Part shown: positions 1 through 6,574 of the stretch, piece after piece
Position numbering within the stretch: position 1 is the first letter of the stretch
How the letters are laid out: each line of letters begins with the position of its first letter
Assembly (NCBI GenBank): GCA_030526455.1
Contig: JAUNCU010000019.1
Coordinates: forward strand, 1-23,622
DNA length: 23,622 nt
Reading direction: 5' to 3'
From: Bacteroidales bacterium
GTDB lineage: Bacteria > Bacteroidota > Bacteroidia > Bacteroidales > Muribaculaceae
Program-made: the position numbers and the translations under genes
Notes under the pieces: generated by a model
Databases searched by the model: none
What the model was told of the DNA's origin: nothing
The model's input: only the letters and a program-made list of their open reading frames with translations

Positions 1-257
1 GTACAACGAAGCCACTTGCGCCTTTATCCGAAAATGTGAGACGCCTCATACAAATTATCGCAATTGATGAACTGAGCGTCAAAGAGATGATGAATAGCCT
101 GGGGCTTAAAGACAGGAAGAATTTCCTGGAATACTCTCTAAATCCAGCCATCAGGGATGGATATGCGAGGCTAAAATTCCCAGATTCACCACGCCACCCA
201 AGGCAAAGATACCTGCTAACCGTGAAAGGGCTGATAATTGCCAATGAAATCGAGTAA
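1..257 (+). CDS. C-terminal fragment of a Fic-family or AlbA_2-type protein (5' end outside window)
   Basis: The reading frame is open from the window edge (first complete codon at 3) to a TAA at 255-257, so only the last 84 or so residues are present. A GTG at 36 is the first possible start, but the frame continues upstream without a stop, so I treat this as a truncated larger gene. The segment has a helix-turn-helix rhythm: LSVKEMMNSLGLKDRKNFLE, then NPAIRDGYARL, then FPDSPRHPRQRYLLTVKG. That pattern is typical of the winged-helix tail that closes many Bacteroidota Fic proteins and AlbA_2 ATP-binding proteins, where it probably binds DNA. The catalytic part, if any, is not visible, so the function cannot be assigned. 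It ends 132 bp before the 3' end of alaS, which converges on it. Confidence 0.5.
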   Translation, partial: TTKPLAPLSENVRRLIQIIAIDELSVKEMMNSLGLKDRKNFLEYSLNPAIRDGYARLKFPDSPRHPRQRYLLTVKGLIIANEIE

Positions 258-307
258 TTCTCTTTGCCCCCCCGCGAATAGAATTGGATGGTCTATACAC
301 ACAGACA

Positions 308-338
308 AAAGCAGCCAGATGGAGTGTCCGGCTGCTTT
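308..338 (-). terminator. Rho-independent terminator of alaS (possibly bidirectional)
   Basis: A perfect 9-bp stem pairs AAAGCAGCC (308-316) with GGCTGCTTT (330-338) across a 13-nt loop. Read on the minus strand the stem ends in a short U-run, 50 bp past the alaS stop. On the plus strand it is followed by TTATTATA, so it may also stop transcription of the upstream partial gene. Confidence 0.75.
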
Positions 339-388
339 ATTATATAATGTGTGTAAAATTTGCTATGTTGTAGCGATGCTGTAGCGGG

Positions 389-3013
389 TTAGGCTTCGGC
401 TGCCACGAGGGCTTCCATCTTTTCCATTGCCACGCTGATGCCTTCTTCGTTGCGGCCACCTGCCTGTGCGAAGCCTGGCTGGCCACCGCCACCGCCCTGG
501 ATAGCCTTGGCTGCTTCACGCACCATTTTGCCGGCGTTCATGCCGTTCTTCACGAGGTCGTCGCTGATGAAGATGGTGAGTGTGGGCTTGCCTGCCATGC
601 GAGTGGCAGCGAGGAGGATGGTGTTTTCGGGCGCATCGTTCTTCACGAGGAACACGGTGCTTCTCACAATCTCAGGATCGGCGATGCCGTAGATCTTGAG
701 GATGCGGATGCCCGAAATTTCAGAGGCGTTGCGATAGATTTCGTCGCGCAGATTCTTGGCAGCGTCCATCATGTAGCCTTCCACCTGCTTCTGGAGCGAA
801 GTGTTCTCGTTGAGGCTCTTAGCCACAGCCGACACGAGGTCGGGGGCATTGTTGAGCAGCGAGCGCAGGTTGAGCATCACGTCTTCCACCTCATAGAGAT
901 AGTCTTCGGCAGCAGCGCCAGTGATGGCCTCAATGCGGCGAATGCCGGCTGCGATACTGCTTTCGCTCAAGATTTTCACGAAACCGATGTTACCGGTGTT
1001 GGCCACGTGCGTACCACCACAGAGTTCCACCGAATCATCGTATTTCACCACGCGCACGCTGTCGCCATACTTTTCGCCGAAGAGCGCCATCGCACCCATT
1101 GCCTTAGCCTCGGCGATGGGCAGATTGCGGTGCTCTTCGAGAGCAGTGGCGCGGCGAATCATGGCGTTGGCCACACGTTCCACCTCGCGAATCTCTTCGA
1201 GGGTCATCTTCTTGAAGTGAGAGAAGTCGAAGCGCAGCATGGTGGCATCCACGAGCGAACCCTTCTGCTCAACGTGGGTGCCGAGCACCTGGCGCAGAGC
1301 GGCGTGGAGCAAGTGGGTGGCGGTGTGGTTGCAAGAGATGGCCTGGCGTGCCTCCTTGTTGATGGCTGCGTGGAAAGTGGCGTTCACGTCGGCAGGCATC
1401 TTCTTGAGAATGTGCACGGGGAGGTTGTTCTCGCGCTTGGTGTTGGTCACTTCCACCACTTCGTCGCCAGCGGTGAGCACACCCTTATCGCCCACCTGAC
1501 CGCCCATTTCGGCGTAGAAAGGAGTGCGAGAGAGCACCACCTGATAATATGAAGAATTCTTCTGGGTCACCTTGCGGTAGCGCAGAATCTCGGTGTCGCA
1601 TTCCAGCAGGTCGTAGCCCACGAATTCGGTGTTGCCTTCACGCAGGGTCACCCAGTCGGTGGCTTCGGTGGCGGCAGCGTTGCGGGCGCGAGCCTTTTGC
1701 TTTTCCATTTCGGCGTTGAATTCGTCTTCGCTCACGCTCATGCCGTTCTCCTTGAGGATGAGTTCGGTGAGGTCGAGGGGGAATCCGTAGGTATCATAGA
1801 GTGTGAATGCCTGCACGCCTTCAATCTGGGTCTTGCCCGCCTTCTTGGTGTCGGCGATGATGCCTTCAATCATCTTGATACCGGTGGCGAGAGTGCGCAG
1901 GAACGACTCTTCCTCTTCCTTGATCACGTGCTTGATGAGGGTGGCCTGAGCGGGGAGTTCAGGATAAGCCTCGCCCATCGACTCGATGAGGGTGTCGATC
2001 AAGCGATACATGAATGCTTCCTTGAGGTCGAGGAAGGTGAAGCCGTAGCGCACGGCGCGGCGCAGGATGCGGCGAATCACGTAGCCAGCCTTGGCGTTGC
2101 TGGGGAGTTGGCCGTCGGCGATAGAGAACGCGATGGCACGCAGGTGGTCGGCGATCACACGCATGGCCACGTCTTGCTCTTCCTTTTCGCCATATTTCAC
2201 GCCGGCGATGCTGCCGATGGCCTGAATCATGGGCTGGAACACGTCGGTGTCGTAGTTGCTCTTGGTGCCTTGCATCACCATGCAGAGGCGCTCGAAGCCC
2301 ATACCGGTGTCGATCACCTTGGCGGGCAGTGGGTGGAGCGAACCGTCGGCGTGGCGCTCGTATTGCATGAACACGAGGTTCCAGATTTCAATCACCAGCG
2401 GATTGTCCTTGTTCACGAGTTCGGCACCGGGCACCTTAGCCTTCTCAGCCTCGTCGCGAAGGTCGATGTGGATTTCGCTACATGGGCCGCATGGACCGGT
2501 ATCGCCCATTTCCCAGAAGTTGTCGTGCTTGTTGCCGTTGATGATATGGTCTTTAGGAAGGTGTGCTTCCCAGAACGATGCTGCTTCGTTGTCGCGGTCG
2601 AGACCCTCCTCGGCGCTGCCTTCGAATACGGTGGCGTAGAGGTTCTTGGGGTCGATTTTCAACACGTCGACCAGGAATTCCCACGCCCAGTCGATGGCTT
2701 CGTGCTTGAAGTAGTCGCCAAACGACCAGTTGCCAAGCATCTCAAACATGGTGTGGTGGTAGGTGTCGTGGCCCACTTCCTCCAGGTCGTTGTGCTTGCC
2801 GCTCACGCGGAGGCACTTCTGGCTGTCGGTGGCGCGACGCCACAGTGGGTCTTTGTGGCCCAAAATAATATCCTTGAACTGGTTCATACCGGCATTGGTG
2901 AACATCAATGTCGGGTCGTCCTTTACAACCATAGGAGCAGAAGGCACAATCTGGTGGCCCTTGCCCTCAAAGAAGGTTTTGAACGATTCTCTAATTTCTT
3001 TTGCTGTCAACAT
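389..3013 (-). CDS. alaS: Alanyl-tRNA synthetase
   Basis: This enzyme charges tRNA-Ala with alanine in the cytoplasm and clears mischarged Ser and Gly. The 874-residue length is normal for the family. The N-terminal class II catalytic domain (about 1-240) shows the family signatures, including MFTNAGMNQFKD near 37-48 and GMGFERLCM near 237-245. The tRNA-recognition region follows, then the editing domain with the zinc-binding pair of motifs HTATHLLH (563-570) and CGGTH (665-669). The C-terminal DHHA1 region ends with the glycine-rich GGGGGQPGFAQAGG (840-853). No key residue is missing. The ATG at 3013 gives the expected MLTAKEIRESF start. It is a single-gene unit, divergent from the MerR gene and closed by the hairpin at 308-338. 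Confidence 0.98.
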   Translation of the reverse strand: MLTAKEIRESFKTFFEGKGHQIVPSAPMVVKDDPTLMFTNAGMNQFKDIILGHKDPLWRRATDSQKCLRVSGKHNDLEEVGHDTYHHTMFEMLGNWSFGDYFKHEAIDWAWEFLVDVLKIDPKNLYATVFEGSAEEGLDRDNEAASFWEAHLPKDHIINGNKHDNFWEMGDTGPCGPCSEIHIDLRDEAEKAKVPGAELVNKDNPLVIEIWNLVFMQYERHADGSLHPLPAKVIDTGMGFERLCMVMQGTKSNYDTDVFQPMIQAIGSIAGVKYGEKEEQDVAMRVIADHLRAIAFSIADGQLPSNAKAGYVIRRILRRAVRYGFTFLDLKEAFMYRLIDTLIESMGEAYPELPAQATLIKHVIKEEEESFLRTLATGIKMIEGIIADTKKAGKTQIEGVQAFTLYDTYGFPLDLTELILKENGMSVSEDEFNAEMEKQKARARNAAATEATDWVTLREGNTEFVGYDLLECDTEILRYRKVTQKNSSYYQVVLSRTPFYAEMGGQVGDKGVLTAGDEVVEVTNTKRENNLPVHILKKMPADVNATFHAAINKEARQAISCNHTATHLLHAALRQVLGTHVEQKGSLVDATMLRFDFSHFKKMTLEEIREVERVANAMIRRATALEEHRNLPIAEAKAMGAMALFGEKYGDSVRVVKYDDSVELCGGTHVANTGNIGFVKILSESSIAAGIRRIEAITGAAAEDYLYEVEDVMLNLRSLLNNAPDLVSAVAKSLNENTSLQKQVEGYMMDAAKNLRDEIYRNASEISGIRILKIYGIADPEIVRSTVFLVKNDAPENTILLAATRMAGKPTLTIFISDDLVKNGMNAGKMVREAAKAIQGGGGGQPGFAQAGGRNEEGISVAMEKMEALVAAEA

Positions 3014-3065
3014 AAACTAAATGTGAGTATGTATATATATATTATTGTTTTTTTCGCAAGAATTA

Positions 3066-3096
3066 TTGGGGAATATAAACTTATTTCCTAACTTTA
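3066..3096 (+). promoter_or_regulatory. Possible promoter of the MerR-family gene
   Basis: TTGG at 3066-3069 and TAACTTTA at 3089-3096 are separated by 19 bp. This fits the Bacteroidota -33/-7 arrangement except for the last base of the -7 box. It would start transcription about 75 nt before the ATG at 3180 and interleave with the divergent alaS promoter. Confidence 0.3.
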
Positions 3097-3113
3097 CACT
3101 CCAAAACAATATG

Positions 3114-3145
3114 CAAAGTTACTGCTAAATTGCTATTTATGCAAG
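3114..3145 (-). promoter_or_regulatory. Putative Bacteroidota-type promoter of alaS
   Basis: On the minus strand TAACTTTG (plus positions 3114-3121) matches the Bacteroidota -7 consensus TAnnTTTG. A TTG-containing -33 element (plus 3142-3145) lies 20 bp upstream. The leader to the alaS ATG would be about 95 nt. It abuts a possible plus-strand promoter for the MerR gene. Confidence 0.5.
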
Positions 3146-3179
3146 CAGTAGCGGGGCAAAACTAACCGAGTTTTCGAGC

Positions 3180-3518
3180 ATGGAAGAATTGAACAAACGA
3201 TTTTACCGCATCGGCGACGTGGCCGACATCCTTGGCATCCCAGCATCCACACTGCGATTCTGGGAAAAGGAGTTCACCATTATCAAGCCCACACGCAACG
3301 CCAAAAACACCCGCCTCTACACCCCTAAGGACATCGAAACCATCAAGATGATTCACTTTCTGGTGAAGGAGAAGGGACTGAAACTCGACGCCGCCCAAGC
3401 CATGATACGCCGCAACCGCGACGGCGTGTCGAAACAATACGAAGTGATCGACCGCCTAAAAGGCGTGAAAGCACAACTGCTCAACCTCAAGCAAGCACTG
3501 GAGAAGATAACAGACTAA
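3180..3518 (+). CDS. Small MerR-family transcriptional regulator
   Basis: This is a 112-residue protein with a MerR-type winged helix-turn-helix at the N-terminus (about 8-75). The recognition segment IGDVADILGIPASTLRFWEK is followed by the wing residues NTRLYTPKDI and the helix DIETIKMIHFLVKEKGLKL. The remaining 40 residues, containing VIDRLKGVKAQLLNLKQALE, form a short helix that could be an antiparallel coiled-coil dimerisation arm. There is no ligand-binding domain and there are no cysteines for metal binding, so it is one of the minimal MerR proteins common in Bacteroidota whose effector is unknown. It is transcribed divergently from alaS across 166 bp. The last codon and stop lie inside an 8-bp direct-repeat tract. 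The family call is firm; the regulatory target is not known. Confidence 0.9.
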   Translation: MEELNKRFYRIGDVADILGIPASTLRFWEKEFTIIKPTRNAKNTRLYTPKDIETIKMIHFLVKEKGLKLDAAQAMIRRNRDGVSKQYEVIDRLKGVKAQLLNLKQALEKITD

Positions 3519-3544
3519 GAGTCAAAAAGACTAACAGACTAAAA
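3513..3544 (+). repeat. 8-bp period tandem microrepeat (GACTAANA type)
   Basis: Four 8-bp units run in phase: GACTAAGA, GTCAAAAA, GACTAACA, GACTAAAA. The first unit contains the final Asp codon and TAA stop of the MerR gene. A related tract lies at 23586-23622 in front of the NUDIX gene. Confidence 0.7.
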
Positions 3545-3669
3545 GGATATTACCTTATTTGAGGCAGGCTCCTTTCTTGGGGCTTGTTTTGCTCGTCTTT
3601 TGGGGATTTTCCTTGGGGTGCCTGGACAAAAAAATGCTCTTTTTTGTTAGAAAATCAAGCAAAAAGAAT

Positions 3670-3677
3670 TATTTTTG
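3670..3677 (+). promoter_or_regulatory. Putative -7 element of the beta-helix repeat gene
   Basis: TATTTTTG matches TAnnTTTG and lies 67 bp before the ATG at 3745. Upstream is the T-rich stretch TTTTTTGTTAG, which may supply the -33 element, although the spacing is not ideal. The rest of the 3519-3744 gap is AT-rich with three GGGG runs (about 3578-3617) and no gene that I can support. Confidence 0.4.
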
Positions 3678-3744
3678 TGGCATCGCTTATAACTGATAAG
3701 CCCTTGTGTGTATTTTTTTACTAATTTATGAAAAATCAAATGTT

Positions 3745-5703
3745 ATGAACAGAATGCTACGATTTTTTACCATCTTGGCGATAGCCTTGGTGGCAATGAT
3801 GCCGCAACGAGCACTGGCTCAAGTGGCCTCGGTAACAATTGGTGAAACCACCACGTCCTACAACTCTATCGCTGAAGCCCTGAGCGCCGCCATCGCTGCG
3901 CAGTCGGCAACCATGACGATGCTGCAAGATGTAACGCTCCCTGAAGGCGAATACATGGAATTTAACAACGGCGACGTGACCCTCGACCTCGCCGGGAAAA
4001 CCATCACTGGCGACTACTACTGCGAACTGGTGAACGTGATAGGGGGCGCGAAACTCACCATCATCGACTCCAGCACCGCACTGACGGGCAAAATCACCAA
4101 CACTGATTGCGCAGTGCACAATGCCGGCGGTATACTGCACATTTTGGCGGGCACTTTTGAGGGATGGTCAGGCGTTGATATTAATGATGACAGAACTCAA
4201 ATTAGTGGTGGACGATTTATCAGCACCGATTGGCAAGCCGTTGTTAAGGGTGGTTACAGGTCGGGGTTAGCCCTTAATTGCGCTTTCTTCAACACTGCCA
4301 CTGGCGAAAAATTGACAAGATTTTTAGATGGAGCGCTCGTGATGGACAATGGCGAGGATGCCACCGACGTGACGGTACGTACCACCGAGGTGGCGGCTGT
4401 GACCATCGGGGAACAAACCACCATCTACAGCGACGCAAATGCTGCATTCCAGAGCGCCCTCAACGCTGGTCAGCCTGCCACGGTGAAGTTGCTCTTCGAT
4501 CTCAATCTCCCTTGCGAAATCGACTCCTGCTTCACCATCGACAAGGGCGACATCACAGTCGACCTTGCAGGCTACACCATTCGCTCGGGCTATTCTTGCG
4601 CCTTTGATATTGACGGAGGCAAACTCACCATCATCGACAGCAGCGAGAAAAAAACAGGAAAAATAACGGATGGCACCTGTATTCATGCTGAACGTGGCGA
4701 ACTCACTATCCTTGATGCTACTATTACAGGACAATTCGCGCTGTATTTGCGTAACGAAGCAACCACCATCATAAAAGGTGGACGCTTTGCGGGAAAGAGT
4801 TATGGTATTTCCACAAACGACAATTTCACTCTGCCCGAGGGCTACGTGGCTGTAGAAACCACCACGGGAGAGGAAATAGCAGTCGGCAACCTTTGGCGCT
4901 ATAAAGACGTTACAATTATGAAACCCGAAACTCCTGTGGCATCGGTCACCACCACAGAAGGCACCACACAGTATTACACGATTCAGAAAGCAGTGGGCAC
5001 GGCGATCAACGCCGAAGCAGCCACCATCACGCTCCTTGAAGACATCACCCTGCCAGAATTGTGGACTCATGACAAATACGTCAAACCCCTGAGCCTGAAA
5101 TTTGATCGCGGCAACGTGACCCTCGACCTCGCCGGGAAAACCATCACTGGTCAGCGCACCACCGACGACACTTATGACGAAAAAATGATTGCCGTCTACG
5201 ATGGGGCGCAACTCACCGTGGTCGACTCCTCCACACCACAGTGCGCGAAGATGAAAACCGAAAGTCCGAATTCCACCGTGTTATATGCAGAAAATGGCAG
5301 CATAAGCGTTCATGGAGGCACCTTTGAGGGCAGCGTCCCATTGCGTTTTATAAACTACAATTGTAATGGCACACTCTATGGCGGGCGCTACAAATCCACT
5401 ACTGACGGCTTAGCCATTTGGGCTAACGAAAATCTTCAGTTGGCCGAGGGCTATGGCGTGTTTGACTCGCTCACTGGCGACGCGCTGATTTATGACAACG
5501 GCTTCGTCACCACCGCTGATGGACAATTTCCAACTGATGCGACCGTGAAACTGATTGAAACACCCACGGGCATGGGCCAAATCCACACACCAGCAGCCAA
5601 GGCCGAAAAGCGCATAGACGACGGACAGTTGATTATCGTGAAAGACGGTAAAAAATACACCACCACCGGCATCCTGCTAGGCGCCGACAGCGGTATGAAA
5701 TGA
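3745..5703 (+). CDS. Exported beta-helix-like repeat protein (three modules)
   Basis: I choose the ATG at 3745, not an upstream TTG or ATG-like start in the same frame, because it yields a clean Sec signal peptide: MNRMLRFF, a hydrophobic core, and an ALA cleavage site near residue 25. The mature protein contains three homologous modules of about 185 residues beginning near 27, 216 and 398. Each runs VA(S/A)VT, a helix-like stretch, a TxxLL or MLxD strand, then V(T)LDLAGKTITG, LTI(I/V)DSS and GGTFEG or GGRF. The repeated short strands with Gly and Asn turns suggest a right-handed parallel beta-helix, as in surface adhesins and carbohydrate-binding proteins. No catalytic site is evident. The last 40 residues (KRIDDGQLIIVKDGKKYTTT) resemble the short beta-rich tail of many secreted Prevotella-type proteins and may aid secretion or anchoring; that is inference. 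The gene stands alone and converges on the DUF3127 gene. Confidence 0.85.
   Translation: MNRMLRFFTILAIALVAMMPQRALAQVASVTIGETTTSYNSIAEALSAAIAAQSATMTMLQDVTLPEGEYMEFNNGDVTLDLAGKTITGDYYCELVNVIGGAKLTIIDSSTALTGKITNTDCAVHNAGGILHILAGTFEGWSGVDINDDRTQISGGRFISTDWQAVVKGGYRSGLALNCAFFNTATGEKLTRFLDGALVMDNGEDATDVTVRTTEVAAVTIGEQTTIYSDANAAFQSALNAGQPATVKLLFDLNLPCEIDSCFTIDKGDITVDLAGYTIRSGYSCAFDIDGGKLTIIDSSEKKTGKITDGTCIHAERGELTILDATITGQFALYLRNEATTIIKGGRFAGKSYGISTNDNFTLPEGYVAVETTTGEEIAVGNLWRYKDVTIMKPETPVASVTTTEGTTQYYTIQKAVGTAINAEAATITLLEDITLPELWTHDKYVKPLSLKFDRGNVTLDLAGKTITGQRTTDDTYDEKMIAVYDGAQLTVVDSSTPQCAKMKTESPNSTVLYAENGSISVHGGTFEGSVPLRFINYNCNGTLYGGRYKSTTDGLAIWANENLQLAEGYGVFDSLTGDALIYDNGFVTTADGQFPTDATVKLIETPTGMGQIHTPAAKAEKRIDDGQLIIVKDGKKYTTTGILLGADSGMK
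3969..4010 (+). repeat. Intragenic direct repeat, copy 1
   Basis: These 42 bp are identical to 5109-5150 except for one base (G versus A at 3973 versus 5113). They encode the module core GDVTLDLAGKTITG. The separation is exactly 1140 bp, which keeps the frame. Confidence 0.9.
5109..5150 (+). repeat. Intragenic direct repeat, copy 2
   Basis: This is the second copy of the 42-bp near-identical core, in module 3 of the repeat protein. The equivalent stretch in module 2 (around 4548-4590) is clearly diverged at the DNA level. Confidence 0.9.
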
Positions 5704-5797
5704 TGATGAAAAGATAAGCGCCCGCGCATGGCGCGATAGTGACGCACATCGGGTGGCGCACTTCGATATAGCCGCTTTTGTGGTGAACATATAGAAA

Positions 5798-5837
5798 AAA
5801 AGCATTGCTCCTATTTGGGATTTGGAGCAATGCTTTT
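5798..5837. terminator. Bidirectional terminator between convergent genes
   Basis: A perfect 14-bp stem pairs AAAAGCATTGCTCC (5798-5811) with GGAGCAATGCTTTT (5824-5837) over a 12-nt loop. A-runs on the left and T-runs on the right give a U-tract in both directions. It serves the beta-helix repeat gene from one side and the DUF3127 gene from the other. Confidence 0.9.
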
Positions 5838-5903
5838 GTATTTTTTTATGGGCAGTGTGGATCCTTTTCTTATGCAAGGAGGGCGTACTGCTGCGCTTTG
5901 GGC

Positions 5904-6329
5904 TTAGAATGGGAGGTTGTCTTCTGCCGAGCCTTCCATGAAGTTGGCTGCTGGAGCGGCTGGCGAAGCAGGTGCAGGTGCGGCTGCTGGAGGCACTGGA
6001 GCACCGCCTACCATAGGAGCATCGGCGGGAGCGCCTGCGAAAGGTGCGGGAGCAGCGGCTGCGTCGGCTGGTTCAGCCTTCCATCCACGAATGCTGGTGT
6101 ACCAGCGTCCGTTGTATTCGCGGCTTTCGATATCGAAACTGAGTTTGATGAGTTGTCCTTCCTGGAGGTCGTATTGGTTAGCGCGGTCGCCGAAGAAGTC
6201 GAAGTGCACCTTCTTAGGATAGTTTTCTTGAGTTTCGAGCACGTATTCTTGTTTCGACCAGTTGTTACCAGCCTTCGAAACGCCAGTTTGCAAAGGCAAC
6301 TTCTGTATAATTTTACCTACAATTTCCAT
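5904..6329 (-). CDS. DUF3127 OB-fold protein with SSB-like C-terminal tail
   Basis: The start is placed at the ATG at 6329 (MEIVGKIIQKLPLQTGVSKA), which matches the usual DUF3127 N-terminus. A longer frame reaches 6419 but would run through the predicted promoter. Residues 1-85 form the DUF3127 domain, a small beta-rich region (WSKQEYVLETQENYPKKV, then FDFFGDRANQYDLQEGQ, then REYNGRWYTSIRGWKAE) that is thought to be an OB fold. Residues 86-128 are a low-complexity Ala/Pro linker, and the protein ends SAEDNLPF. This layout copies that of single-stranded DNA-binding protein: OB domain, flexible linker and acidic tip ending in Pro-Phe. It suggests a nucleic-acid-binding protein that may recruit SSB-interacting partners. 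The family call is good; the function is inferred only. Confidence 0.85.
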   Translation of the reverse strand: MEIVGKIIQKLPLQTGVSKAGNNWSKQEYVLETQENYPKKVHFDFFGDRANQYDLQEGQLIKLSFDIESREYNGRWYTSIRGWKAEPADAAAAPAPFAGAPADAPMVGGAPVPPAAAPAPASPAAPAANFMEGSAEDNLPF

Positions 6330-6377
6330 TGAAAAATCTGTTTTTATGTGTGGTTGCGTAATAATGTTATCAACAGA

Positions 6378-6385
6378 CAAAGTTA
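6378..6385 (-). promoter_or_regulatory. Putative -7 element of the DUF3127 gene
   Basis: On the minus strand this reads TAACTTTG, a perfect match to TAnnTTTG, 49 bp before the ATG at 6329. I see no convincing -33 element. The position supports the shorter start chosen for the gene. Confidence 0.5.
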
Positions 6386-6430
6386 CACATATAAATCCAA
6401 TCGCACACCATATCAGCAAAAAATTCTTTG

Positions 6431-6473
6431 AAAAAAAATCGGTGCTGGCCCGAAATCACTTCGTGCCAGCACC
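6431..6473 (-). terminator. Terminator of the PiT phosphate transporter gene
   Basis: GGTGCTGGC (6441-6449) pairs with GCCAGCACC (6465-6473). After one C/T mismatch the stem continues with CGAA (6451-6454) and TTCG (6460-6463), leaving a 5-nt loop. On the minus strand the hairpin is followed by a run of eight T. It lies about 100 bp past the transporter stop. Confidence 0.85.
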
Positions 6474-6574
6474 TTCGTTTGGAATTCCTTATTGATTCAA
6501 ATTATTCTACAAAACTAAATTTCTATTTCTAGCTACTCCATTATTTGCTTATCTACAATTCTATTGTTAGAACA

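Noticed and set aside
3560..3640. Possible G-quadruplex or small RNA in the gap before the beta-helix gene
   Set aside because: There are only three GGGG runs, and no stable extended stem or promoter-terminator pair defines a transcript.
6330..6419. A 30-residue N-terminal extension of the DUF3127 protein
   Set aside because: The extension has no family resemblance and would contain the TAACTTTG -7 box. The start at 6329 matches the usual family N-terminus.
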